A stretch of 64,000 nucleotides of DNA from Apostichopus japonicus (GCF_037975245.1 NC_092579.1:26585666-26649665), one strand, 5' to 3'. Numbered from the stretch's first letter, positions 35,739 through 45,959 are shown. The notes: generated by a model from the letters alone, not told the origin. Numbers and translations are program-made.

Positions 35739-35945
35739 ATATATATATATATATATATATGTGTATGTATGTATGTATGTATGCGTGTATGTACGTGTGT
35801 ATGTATGCGTGTATGTGTGTATGTATGCGTGTGTGTATGTATGTATGTATGTATGTATGCGTGTATGTATGTATGTATGCGCGTGTATGTATGTGTGTAT
35901 GTATGTATGTATGTATGTATGTATGTATGCGTGTTTGAGTGGGTG
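35739..35945. repeat. (AT)n and (GTAT)n microsatellite
   Basis: An AT run at 35739-35760 passes into GTAT/GTGT/GCGT tetramers to about 35940. The open frames on both strands (YVCM and HTYI repeats) are products of the tetramer and not genes. Confidence 0.95.
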
Positions 35946-35999
35946 TATATATGCAGGGTGACTGTAATCTCTGCGTGCAGGCTGCAGGCTTTCTTCGTT

Positions 36000-36560
36000 C
36001 ATCCCTAGTGTATGTTGATTGCTCGTGCAGAAATGCTATGAACCGTGATTGTGCAGTTCGTAATGCACGCGATGCTATAGAAAAGCACTTTGAATTGTGT
36101 ATTGCACACTATTTACGTAGGTTGAATGAATATTTTGAAGGAACATTTATTAATGTTCTTAATACTGATGACCTGTTAAGTACGACATTATACAGTCAAA
36201 GCAAGGCAACCTACTTTCGTCATTGATATAAAAGATGCACATGCATGCTTGTATGATATAAAGCGGTTTCAGTATGTAGGCCCTACCATAAAGATACCAC
36301 TGATGTCATGTGAAGCGAATGCTGTGTCCATCTATTAAACGCAGAGCGATCTCTTGTGATTTAAAATATCGATCAAAGTACACTTTAAGATATCATTGTA
36401 AAACTTTTTAAGAAACTGTGAAACCAAATACGGCATTATTATTTCTGGAAAAGAGAATCGCTGATGAATTGAACATTAACCTATTACCCATCGAACCAAT
36501 TTGGAATTTGAGTCTTCAAGCTAATGACATTTTATTTGACATAGCATCGGTATAGGATAA
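36000..36560 (+). pseudogene. Unassigned ORF remnants
   Basis: 36045-36226 is open, with text such as NARDAIEKHFELCIAHYLRR and FEGTFINVLNTDDLLST. Around 36423-36555 another frame reads NTALLFLEKRIADELNINL and PIEPIWNLSLQANDILFDIA. Composition looks protein-like, yet stops and shifts separate the parts and no family is recognised. A decayed mobile-element protein is the likeliest source. Confidence 0.3.
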
Positions 36561-37678
36561 CGGTCATATTGGAAGCACTTGATAGCTTCTAAAGTAGGTC
36601 GCGTGGTAGGCCATAGGATAAAAGTAAATACCATGATAAATCTAATTAAGGAAGCCAATTTGGTTTATATAGGACAATTAACTCTATGGCTTTGCTCTAA
36701 AGGCATATGATCGCTTGCTTTATAAATCTCGGTCAGCTATAACGTCAAGTTTAAATTCCGATATTAATGCAGCCGTGTCATCGTCTCTTGAAAAGCATGG
36801 AAAGTTGAAACTATATGGACCAGCAACACCAAATTGCAGGGAAGAAGGACAGAGGTAGAGGGTGCATGGTGCCGTGGAAGTTTGGTTGACCGTGTGATTG
36901 CTGGGGCGATTGCGACGGAGACTGACTAAATATATGTCGGTCTATATTGCGTTTAAGACTTTAATATGCAAATTAACATGCTCCATATTTAACAAGTGAG
37001 ATGACATTTCACCCAGTTGGGGCAAATATGTCCATACTGTAGTGTTATAAGTCCCGCTCCAGAGCACTCGTATTGTCAGTACGAGCAGTATGAATATATC
37101 ATGTTTCTATCAGATCAAGGTTGGGAACTGTTTGTATATACCAGTGCTTTGAGAGCATGATGTTGGGGTACAGTTGAGAGAGGTATTAGCATTAGGCAAT
37201 TGTCCCAACTGGCTCCCAATCATTCACCATTGAAATTGAAACTGTTATATTCTTCTCGTATGCTACGGTTGCTACCTAATGTAACTAATAAGTATTCATT
37301 GATTGTCACTAATATGTATATTCACTATGTGATAATGAAAAGGTATGCAGCCTGAATAATCTGCGTATTAATTTACAGGCAATTGACACAAGGTCAAACT
37401 TTAATAGTTTGAATTAAGCCTGGGTAGTGTACCGCTTACATTACTCTGAGCTTGGTGGAATCATTCCACTCATACTTCTGTGCTTTCGGTAAATTCTGGT
37501 TAAGAAAAGGTAATTGAAAGGGCTACGGGAGTTACCACTGGCACCTCCTGGGTGCATAGGTGTTAGGCCTATAGTGTTATTGCAATGGAAGAAGAAACTT
37601 ACTGCATTGCTAACTTCTAGGTAAGAACCAACGCACGATAACGGACCGACGGACAATGAAAGACAGCTATCACTGTAC
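36561..37678. other. Non-coding, intronic
   Basis: No exon or clear repeat is supported, although the missing exon of the minus-strand gene could be here. Confidence 0.3.
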
Positions 37679-38029
37679 GCCTATGGCAAGCCAAATGCTC
37701 AATAAATCGATAAACATGGATTTTTGGTCGAAAAACCATGTTTATCGACCGAAAAAAACATGTTTATCGACCGATAAACATGGTTTTTCACCGAAAAACC
37801 ATGATTATCGGCAGATAAACATGGTTTTTCTGAGAAACATGGTTTATCAAATGATAAACAGGGATTTTCATTAGATATTCCAAGTTTTTTTGATAATCCA
37901 TGTAAATTTCTTTCGAAAATCCATGTTTATAGGCGATAAACCATGTTTATTTGTCGAAAATCCATGTTTATCGGCGATAAACCATGTTTATCGACCGATA
38001 AGCTTAGTTAATCGGCAATAATTCATGTT
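37679..38029. mobile_element. CATGTTTATCG palindromic-array element, one end only
   Basis: It begins with TATGGCAAGCCAAATGCTCA, the terminal sequence of the element at 43402-43905. About 15 copies then follow, in both orientations, of a 12-mer near CCATGTTTATCG separated by GACCGA or GAAAAA words. The right terminus is missing. Adjacent units are mirror images, so the DNA is made of overlapping palindromes such as GATAAACATGGTTTTTC. Confidence 0.75.
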
Positions 38030-38639
38030 GTTATTTTTGGCGACTGATGAAAATTTACCGGAACTACTTCCAAAACTCTACATGTTATTTATTTATTTGT
38101 TTGCCACAAAAGTACAAAGTGGAGGGAAGTCTTCCCTCCAAGTTATGTTGCATGATAAATCTTTGGTTCCAAAGCCGCATGTGGGCGAGCCGTACGCAAA
38201 CTTCGTAAGGGCCTTGTCCTATCCATAATTAGGAACAACAAAATATGGCCCCTGTTACCGGTGTGAAACTGTTCATGGTGTGCTCAGGGTTGTATCTCCT
38301 GATAAATTCTGCATTTCAACGGTAGGTTTGCCTTTGCTTAGCCATTGGACTTTGTAAACCTTTATATTAAATGCAGTTAGGCTATTAGCTTCAAATATTG
38401 GGGGGGGGGGAACATTTGCTTAGGTGCCGGCGCGTAGCAACTTTCATCCCCAAAATTGTTCCCACGCTTCTTGGTATTTTGTATATATACATATATATAC
38501 TGGTTGCTACAGCCCTATATTTTCCTTTTTTATCGGCAAACCAAATTTCATTTAACGGGTGCGATCCGTCTAGCTAATTCATTTCGAAAAGTCAAAACAA
38601 CTTGTTTTTTGGTGATATTTAGAAACAAATTGTGACACG

Positions 38640-38740
38640 GTTAGACAGTTGCTTAGCCAGGAATTTGCCAAGGAAGGGGCCAAGCTTGTAGGCAAACCAC
38701 CTAAGCATAGCACTACCATGAGTTGGTAATTTTTTAAGAA
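38640..38740. mobile_element. Old MITE remnant
   Basis: TTAGCCAGGAATTTGCCAAG and the following text match the left part of the MITE at 32603-32894 with many substitutions. No right end. Confidence 0.6.
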
Positions 38741-38841
38741 AACCAAAATAATCAATGCTGCTGAACATGAATACTTTATAGTAACTGCCTTGGAAATACT
38801 GCATAGTAATTCACCATATTGTGAAGTACAATATTTCTTAC

Positions 38842-38886
38842 CAGATCTGAACCCTCATCACTCTCTACGTCCACAAGAGGGTGCTC
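38842..38886 (-). CDS. Unidentified minus-strand gene, 45-nt acidic exon
   Basis: Acceptor TTTGCTGTAG and donor CTG|GTAAGA bound exactly 15 codons: EHPLVDVESDEGSDL. Only this phase is open both here and in the exon at 39554-39628. Confidence 0.7.
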
Positions 38887-39553
38887 CTACAGCAAAGAAT
38901 GCAAAGAGATATTTATTGTTGAGCAATTTTATTTGTTGGCACAATTAAGGTGCTTATGTAACACCCCCCTGATGTCGGAGATTTACTGTGTTTCCCTGTG
39001 CACTTTGGATAGTCTGTTAATGTCCTTTGGTATACCTAACCAATATTGATGTTGTGAAATAACGATGTAGACAGGAAATGGTCGGCATCGGTCAAAATCT
39101 TTAAAACCTTGTCAACACATGGATTACTTTAGCAGCTGTAATATACTGCGTACATGTTGTTTCCACAACCTCAAAAACCATGGTGATTTCTTAAATCACA
39201 TGATTAAAAGGAATTTTAACAAACAGCCTTCCTTTAGACATAAAGGTGTAAGAATCTTTCAGAGAGTGATTTAAAATTAGTGATTTTAATTGGTATAGCC
39301 AGGGATCCTGTCATTGAAAACACAATTCGAATTTAATACATTAAAAAACTTGGTTTAATCCTGTTATTGTCAACAACTCTTTCCATTAGTCCAAGGGGCT
39401 CAGTGGTGGCAGCTTATTTAAGAGCATCTCGAAAACTTGATTTTCCTGTACTGTATATATGAGCAGTGAATATTGAATTCCTTCATGGCAAGTAACAATA
39501 AATAAACAAAAAACATTACATAACAACCTATAGGTGCCAACTGCAATACTTAC

Positions 39554-39628
39554 TCTTGGATGCGAATGTCTGCCAAATGCGCTTGAAGCTGCCCCATCTG
39601 AACTGACAATTGCTTGACTTGAATAGCC
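39554..39628 (-). CDS. Unidentified minus-strand gene, 75-nt exon
   Basis: Acceptor TTTTTTGACAG and donor AAGA|GTAAGT bound 25 codons, both ends on codon boundaries: GYSSQAIVSSDGAASSAFGR, HSHPR. A different frame would read as a tempting coiled coil (AIQVKQLSVQMGQLQAHLAD). That frame meets a stop in the next exon, so the Ser-rich reading is preferred. This choice is inference. Confidence 0.6.
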
Positions 39629-39741
39629 CTGTCAAAAAACATGCATGTTTTTCATTTAATGTTTTACAGTTTTGAACAGTTCACTTGACATAAATTTGCC
39701 TTCACATTGACCTAAAAAGTCAAACATGTAAATAAAGATGA

Positions 39742-40007
39742 TCACAAATAACTCCCCTCTTGTCTCTCTTTCACAAAAATAATTCCCCTGAACCTAGCCT
39801 TAGAATTCCCGGGGCAAAGGGCAGCTGGGTGATTTGGTTCCAGTGCAACAAGTTCCTTTTGTCTGTTTAATTTAAAGCATTGGAACTCTCCCCTCAACTT
39901 AGGAAAGAGTTCGTATGCCTTGGTTTTAAATTGTTGGGTCGACATGTCTACTTGAATGGCCACTGGGATGCCTTCCCCATTCTCACACAAATGTGAAGGT
40001 GGGAACC
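39742..40007 (-). CDS. Unidentified minus-strand gene, exon with FPKLR motif
   Basis: Acceptor TTGTCTTTCAG is followed by two bases completing Gly with the preceding exon. The frame then reads FPPSHLCENGEGIPVAIQVD, MSTQQFKTKAYELFPKLRGE, FQCFKLNRQKELVALEPNHP and NSKARFRGIIF. It may splice at TTT|GTGAAA (exon end 39775), in phase with 39554-39628, or run to TGA at 39742. The (Y/E)xFPKLR-G-F pattern, with WYH...AHKRDGYG in the exon before, resembles N-terminal regions of uncharacterised animal proteins, some annotated as HECT/G2E3-like. That comparison is from memory and tentative. If it splices on, this domain joins a Ser-rich, coiled-coil C-terminus rather than a HECT domain. Confidence 0.68.
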
Positions 40008-40151
40008 CTGAAAGACAAGACATGTACAAAATGTATGGAACATATTCCAATAAAACTATGTACAGGAAATATGAAACTCAGGAATCAGTGAATAATTCCT
40101 CCATGCATATAGGAGCAATATCTAGAACCATTCTAGGAATGCACCCTCAGT

Positions 40152-40507
40152 CAGGGGCGTAGCCAGTATGTAGCACTGTAGGCCCGGGCCTACACTTTTT
40201 TTGACCCATAATTCAAATCCATAAGCTTGCTGGATGAGTTTAAGAGTCTAGACAGGAAAAACTATTGAAATGAACGGAAGAATATGGCTTACTTAGGGTG
40301 ACTTGGCATGCCGTTTCATTCAACATTCTACCCGCCGAAAAAGACTAGGATCCAACTTTGTCAGAATGAACACTCGGGAAGGGCGGTTTCCGGCCATCTG
40401 GGGGGTTTGTAAAACCAAAAATTTTCTTGTACGCTCTGCGCCAAATGATGGTGACGCTCCGCTCAGATAGTCGTGCCTACAACTTTTGAAATCCTGGCTA
40501 GCCCCTG
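40152..40507. mobile_element. MITE (356 bp) with CAGGGGCG ends
   Basis: The ends are CAGGGGCGTAGCCAG and CTGGCTAGCCCCTG. Only five bases, TCAGT, match on both sides (40147-40151 and 40508-40512). It lies in an intron of the minus-strand gene. The interior is the inverted form of the family at 32603-32894 (TGTACGCTCTGCGCC, GACGCTCCGCTCAGATAG). Confidence 0.78.
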
Positions 40508-40913
40508 TCAGTAGGGGGTGATGCACTTACAATGCTATCGAAATGAATCCATTTTTTCAACCACCCAATTTGACCAGAAGTTCATGCATGTCACTATGTC
40601 AGATTTTTTACAGTCGCCTGAAACTACAAAATTAGAAGCTGCAGCACGAAATAAGATGTCTATAGCCTACTGTATGGGAAGTTACCCAAAATATTGGTCT
40701 ACATATACTGCACGGTATATCTAACAGCAAGACTAGCAAATATAAAATTCATCACTTTTGAAAGTCAAAGGGGGTGACCTTTGCTTTATTATATATCCCA
40801 CATACACTTGCAGACCAAGGTGCTACCCTTAGTGATCTTATCTTAAGCATACCAAAAAAAAAAATTTGTGAGAATACTGATAGGTCATCTCCCCCTATAT
40901 GGTCTCAACTTAC

Positions 40914-41338
40914 CATAGCCATCCCTCTTATGTGCTAACAAATGCTCCTGCCCAGTTTTAAAATTGGGAACAGGCGACCCAGCAGGCAAATGGTACCATT
41001 TATTGGTGACTACCCTCATCTTTGGTCCCCTCTTCTCTTTGATTGCTCGTCGTGAGGATCCAGCTGCACCACTGGAATTCCTAATTTTTTTTATATCTTC
41101 CAGCCCAGAGATGGCCCTCTGTATGCTTTGCTGGAAGTCCTCCAGGCTATCGATCTTCACTGTCCTATGGTTTAAAAGATACAGTAGGCTAGCACAGATT
41201 TGTAATATCACTCTATCCCTCTCAGTAAGAAGATCACTGTAGGTAGGCTTCTTTCTAGCCTTAAGTAGGCAGGTCCATCGCTTCGAGCCTTCAGTCGAAA
41301 GCAATGGTTCATCAATCCATAATGTCAGGAGTCCAACC
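40914..41338 (-). CDS. Unidentified minus-strand gene, most 5' exon seen
   Basis: On the minus strand acceptor TCTGATATAG leads into an open frame reading VGLLTLWIDEPLLSTEGSKR, WTCLLKARKKPTYSDLLTER, DRVILQICASLLYLLNHRTV, a lysine/serine-rich stretch, then WYHLPAGSPVPNFKTGQEHL, LAHKRDGY plus one base before donor GTAAGTTG. The first third is helical. The basic segment SSRRAIKEKRGPKMR could be a nuclear localisation signal. The end joins 40007 in phase. No ATG near the 5' end clearly marks the start. A short upstream candidate (41398-41468) has a stop in every phase, so the true first coding exon is not known. Confidence 0.68.
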
Positions 41339-41499
41339 CTATATCAGATCTACCCTTCCTACATCCCACTGTCCCAGACCCTCTTTTACGGTTTTACCTT
41401 GAACGGCCGGCCAGATCATCTCATAAGGATATTGCAAAACTTCTTTGTCTGGACATCGTATTCATGGTCTGCAAACTCTGCACTACTAAAGCAATAGTA

Positions 41500-41848
41500 C
41501 AGGGGCGTCGGAAGCTATTTGGGATTGGTACGGCAGATCAGAGTGTGCATGGCCATCTATCATAATTATCGGGGGGACGTTTGGTAGGTCAAACTACGCT
41601 ATGCGCCACTATGGTTGGCGCGTAGCGTAATGGAGAAAATTTTGAAAAAATGTCTCCCAGATTGCAGGAAATGGCACTTCCCGAGCTTGAAAACAAGACC
41701 CCTGCCACCCGACTAATCTTCTGAAACACATTTTGAAGTTTCATTTTGGTTCTTTATTTTATGCCATTTTTTTCTTAGTTCTACTTTTTTTTTCTTTTTC
41801 TTTTTTGCGCCGTGAATATTGGTCCGGCTACCGGCTCTGACGCCCCTG
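41500..41848. mobile_element. MITE (349 bp) with CAGGGGCG ends and 5-bp duplication
   Basis: The ends are CAGGGGCGTCGGAAGC and CTCTGACGCCCCTG. TAGTA flanks both sides (41495-41499 and 41849-41853). The interior holds GCGCCACTATGGTTGGCGCG and a TGGCACTTCCCGAG block shared with 32603-32894. It sits just upstream of the minus-strand gene's first visible exon. Confidence 0.8.
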
Positions 41849-42297
41849 TAGTATTAGAAACTCTGAGCAGATTTATTGGTGAATTCGCCCTTATGAGGGC
41901 CTAACCCTTCAACCCTACTCTCCCAATAACGCTAAACATTACACGTTAGGGTCCGTATGGACCCTAATCTACTAAGCATGCATTTATATAAGCTATGCCT
42001 AGGCCTAAATTAAGTTATGTTAACTAGGCCTAGTAACATGAAAACTAAAAGCGTACACCGATTTAGAAAAAAACTCTTGCACTTGTTCACGCCAGGCTGA
42101 CAATAATCGACATTTGAACTTACCGAGGGTTGAATAACCTCCATGATTATTGCTGAGGTTGCGGATTTCTGAAGTACTTAGCGGATTTAGCTTGTGTCGT
42201 GAGATCAGTGTCAGATCGATGACGGTGTACTAAGCCTGTGCGTTGCCGATTATTATTGCGCACTTGTCCAGGTGCGGATTGTGCGGGACCGTAGCTA

Positions 42298-43397
42298 TGT
42301 TTTTACGCGATAAACATGGTTTATCGGTGATAAACATGGTTTATCGGCGATAAACATGGTTTACCGGCGAAAAACCATGTTTATCGCTCGAAAAAACATG
42401 TTTATCGCTTGAAAAACATGGATTATCGCAGATAAACATGGATTGCACAGATAAACCATGTTTATCGCTTGAAAAGGGTGTTACTAAAACCAAGGAGGTA
42501 AAAACAGACGAATGACAATTGCGTTACACAAAACGAATGACAATATGTTGTACACACTAAAAAATTGCGTTGACTAAAACGAATGACAGTAATGACAGCA
42601 CAGACATTTGCCTCAACCGGATATCACAGTTCAGACTTCGTGGGTATCTAGATCTAGTAAAGTACGGACAAGATAAAAACACACCTTATAGTAAGCGAAA
42701 TTGTAGAAAAAGTAAATTTAACGTCATTTTTCCGATATTAATTGTTAGAAACTAACAATACTATAATCTTGAAACGGCTTCAGTTATCTTTCTGTATAAA
42801 TCTACAGAGGTAAAAAGCACAGCACTCAAGCGCATTCTCACACAAAAACTTTCCCTGTGGTTTCTATCCGTAAATTACACCAAAACCCTGCAACCACGTC
42901 AAATGCGATTTTCCTCAAATCATTTTTGCGCAGAAAACCAATAACCGCATTTACTCCACTCAGTTAATCATTCCATCTCTTCTCAATACTGTCCTTCGTT
43001 GTCATTCTATTTGTCATTTGCTGTCATTCGTTGTCATTCGCTGTCATTCGCAAATGATAATTAACCCTGTACAAAGTCAATTGTCATTCGCTGTCATTCG
43101 TTTTAGTTTGTCCCCTTGAAAACACACTTTGTGACCGATAAACCATGTTTTTCGACTGAAAAACCATGTTTATCGCCGAAAACCATGTTTTTCAGTGATA
43201 ATCCATGTTTCTCAAGCGATAAACATGGATTCTCTCCGATAAACCGTGTTTATCAATCGAAAATCCATATTTATCGGTCGATAAACATGTTTTTTCGATC
43301 GAAAAACATAGTTTATCAGTCGATAAACATGTTTTTTCGACCGATAATCCATGTTTTTCGATTTATTGGCTTGCCATATACGCGGCCGAAGTCGAGG
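42298..43397. mobile_element. CATGTTTATCG palindromic-array element, split by an insertion
   Basis: Two blocks (42298-42475 and 43115-43397) of CCATGTTTATCG-type 12-mers in alternating orientation are parts of one element, separated by the insertion at 42476-43114. The right end reads TTATTGGCTTGCCATA, the inverted form of the TATGGCAAGCCAA terminus. Block order matches the uninterrupted element at 43402-43905, for example TCGCTTGAAAACACA followed by TTTGTGACCGATAAACC. The left end is not clear. Confidence 0.75.
42476..43114. mobile_element. 639-bp DNA transposon with 8-bp duplication, nested
   Basis: CTTGAAAA occurs on both sides (42468-42475 and 43115-43122). The related array at 43774-43790 shows the empty site with a single copy. 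The ends GGGTGTTACTAAAAC and the complement of GTTTTAGTTTGTCCC share GGG....ACTAAAAC. Subterminal CGAATGACA words recur in opposite orientation at the two ends. No transposase ORF. The 8-bp duplication suggests hAT, though the GGG ends are unlike the other hAT MITEs here. Confidence 0.85.
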
Positions 43398-43401
43398 TGC
43401 A

Positions 43402-43905
43402 TATGGCAAGCCAAATGCTCAATAAATCGAGAATCATGGATTTTCGGTCGAAACACCATGTTTATCGACCGATAAACCATGTTTATCACTCGAAAAACCA
43501 TGTTTATCGACCGAAAAACCATGTTTATCGACCGATAAACATGGTTTTTCACCGAAAACCATGATTATCGGCAGATAAACATGGTTTTTCTGAGAAACAT
43601 GGTTTATCGAAAGATAAACAGGGATTTTCATTAGATATTCCAAGTTTTTTTCGATAATCCATGTTTTTCTCTCGAAAAAACCATGTTTATCGCTCAAAAA
43701 AACATGTTTATCGCTCGAAAAACATGGATTATCGCAGATAAACATGGATTGTCACAGATAAACCATGTTTATCGCTTGAAAACACAGTTTGTGACCGATA
43801 AACCATGTTTTTCGATTGAAAAAAAACATGTTTATCGCCGAAAAACCATGTTTATCAGCGATAATCCATGTTTTTCGATTAAATGAGCAATTGGCTTGCC
43901 ATACG
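43402..43905. mobile_element. Complete CATGTTTATCG palindromic-array element
   Basis: The termini are inverted: TATGGCAAGCCAAATGCTCA on the left, and TGAGCAATTGGCTTGCCATA on the right ending near 43901. Between them about 20 copies of CCATGTTTATCG or CCATGTTTTTCG alternate in direction. No ORF of its own: the frames that stay open on both strands (HVYRP, KTWIIG repeats) are products of the repeat. A clear target duplication is not visible. Confidence 0.78.
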
Positions 43906-43919
43906 CGTATGGTCCAGTG

Positions 43920-44070
43920 ACTCCAGTCTCAGCGTGTAGCTTGTACGCTTTTCGCGTAGAAGAAGAAGCAGTGACGTTACTGTTGTGTCAGTTCAGCCGC
44001 AGGAATTCAGAACCAAAGTTTTCTAGTTCTAGAACAGTGTCATTAGCAGTGAAATAGTTCAAATCGAAGG
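43920..44070 (+). promoter_or_regulatory. Possible promoter/5' UTR of the plus-strand gene
   Basis: GC-richer sequence with TGACGTTA (43972-43979, CRE-like) leads to AATCGAAG|GTAAAATGG near 44070, which could be a non-coding first exon and donor. TAGGCCTAGCC motifs follow at about 44168. It points toward the gene starting at 48180 and away from the minus-strand gene. This is inference only. Confidence 0.2.
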
Positions 44071-44707
44071 TAAAATGGCTTAACGTAATATAAATAGGAT
44101 AACAAGTAAATACACAATTTAACGGTTTCGGCAACACACGCGGAGACGGCCTAACGAATTACGTTGCTAGGCCTAGCCTCGGGCCGGTGTTAGTCATGGC
44201 TAGCCTGCCTAGGACTAAATATACTAGTAATAACCAAAGACCTCTCTTTATTTCTATGGTAATAACTAATAATGCAAGCCTTCTTTAAATAGTGTAAGCC
44301 CACATCTGAGCCTACGCATGTGTTTGTAGGTATAGGCAAACCGAACGTTTGTTTCATTGCCTACTGTAAAATATGACAACATAATATGCTGACTTTAGAC
44401 TATATGCTACACTAGCAAGATGTATAACGTATCTTGGGCCAAAATAATGCCGAAGCTTTGCTGTGAATCATTGCCATTCCGAGTTTCCAACAATTTGCTG
44501 TGGTTGGTTAGAGGTTTTAATAAAGTCTATTTTGGGGATTTTTTAGTTTTGCTTTTGCTGTTATGAATAAGAATATGTAACTCTAACATCTTAGCCAGTA
44601 CAATTTAGTAGTAAGGTGAAGAGGGGAATATTTAACAGTGCTCTAATTTTCCAAATTATCTCTGATGGCATGTACAGTAGAACATGCCACAAGAAATTCT
44701 TTAGAAT
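44071..44707. other. Non-coding
   Basis: TAGGCCTA/GCTAGCC motifs lie at 44165-44215. Otherwise unique AT-rich sequence without exon signals. Confidence 0.35.
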
Positions 44708-44715
44708 GTGTTTGG

Positions 44716-45272
44716 CCATACTGGAAAGTACGACCTTTCACACAAAGATCTTTGGCGCATGGAAATGTACGCCAATAAATTTGGCGTACGGCGTACATTC
44801 CTTGCCCCAGAGAAAAGTACGACAGTTGGCGTGGCGTATCGCGTAAGCGTGGAAGAAAATTCAGCCGCAACAGTGCAAGTGACGCAACATGGTTCAGAAC
44901 ATCGAGTTTAATAAATCTGGAGAAACTTTCATATAGTAAATACGCCGTACGTGCGTATCATGCATGGAGGGTCATGTGATGTGTTCCAGGGTGGTACTCA
45001 TATATTACTATCCCCATTACGCATGATGATTTCACCCAAATTTTCATTACACGAAACCTCCAAATATACAATTACAGATGTAAGTTATATGGTCCGGGAA
45101 GTGCCATTTCCTGCGGTCTGGGAGGCATTATTGATCAAATTTTTTTTTTGTACGCTCCGCACCAACCGATGGTTTCGCTCCACTTAGATAGTGTGGTGTA
45201 CAAATACAGACCGAAACCATATCCACCTTGGCGTATTTCTTTGGCGTATGGTCAAAGTACTTTCCAGTATGG
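44716..45272. mobile_element. Composite hAT-like element (557 bp), CCATACTGG ends
   Basis: The ends CCATACTGGAAAGTAC and GTACTTTCCAGTATGG are a perfect 16-bp inverted repeat. GTGTTTGG flanks both sides (44708-44715 and 45273-45280), an 8-bp duplication. The interior repeats TTGGCGTA and GGCGTACG words. A 45090-45190 segment (GAAGTGCCATTTCCTGCGG, TTTCGCTCCACTTAGATAG) matches the inverted interior of the MITE family at 32603-32894, so an older MITE may be nested inside. Confidence 0.9.
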
Positions 45273-45280
45273 GTGTTTGG

Positions 45281-45959
45281 TCACCTTTAGTGCAATGGTA
45301 TTCTGACACGAAACAATTTTTTGTGTTAATGAACCTAAATATTATCCTGCTGTTGTTAGTGTATGACACAGTGAAGCTAGTACTACAGTATAGCTGTGAA
45401 GGGGTTGCCTGCCCATGATATCGATGTTCACTAAACTTTTTAATTGGTTAATATATGAACACAAGATATTTATGAATGCCCTCAAAACACATTACGTACT
45501 TCGTAAGCTCAAACTGTTCAAAGTAGAATTTAAATGGTTCCGCTGTATGTTTATAAACGCTTCGTGAAGTGGGAGGTGGAATGCACGCTGTTTCCCAGAA
45601 TTTTTTGTTGCCAATTTTCATTGTGATGGCTTCACATTACGTACAGTATGAAGCTGTGACGTACAGTAGGTCTTGTATCAGGCACGTTCGATACTACAGT
45701 ATGTATATCATTGGGCTATACAATGACCCAGCCTAACAATGAATTTGGAATTCACGGAACTGGTAAAAGTTGTGTTAAGAAGGAAAACTTGGGGCAAACA
45801 AATTATTTATAACCTTATATTTAAGAATCTTGGTTAAGTCAGTAAATGTTAACAAATGAAGAATTATGTCAAATTATGCACGGACCCCTTTGATATTACC
45901 GGTGGCGATTTTTCTTATATTTTAAAATAGTTTTCGCTCTGGCAATTGTGCTATCGATC
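45281..45959. other. Non-coding
   Basis: No exon, repeat or element end is recognised. Confidence 0.35.

Noticed and set aside
35685-36008. Open frames on both strands in the tetranucleotide repeat
   Set aside because: They are products of (GTAT)n and its complement, with no splice or start context.
39554-39628. Coiled-coil reading AIQVKQLSVQMGQLQAHLAD of this exon
   Set aside because: That phase runs into a stop in the next exon (38842-38886). Only the Ser-rich phase stays open.
41398-41468. Further 5' exon of the minus-strand gene (CPDKEVLQYPYEMIWPAVQ)
   Set aside because: It has good splice-like edges and protein-like text, but from the acceptor every phase meets a stop, and the phase does not fit the next exon.
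43116-43886. Several open frames of HVYRP/KHGFS type
   Set aside because: They are read-outs of the palindromic 12-mer array in different frames and strands.
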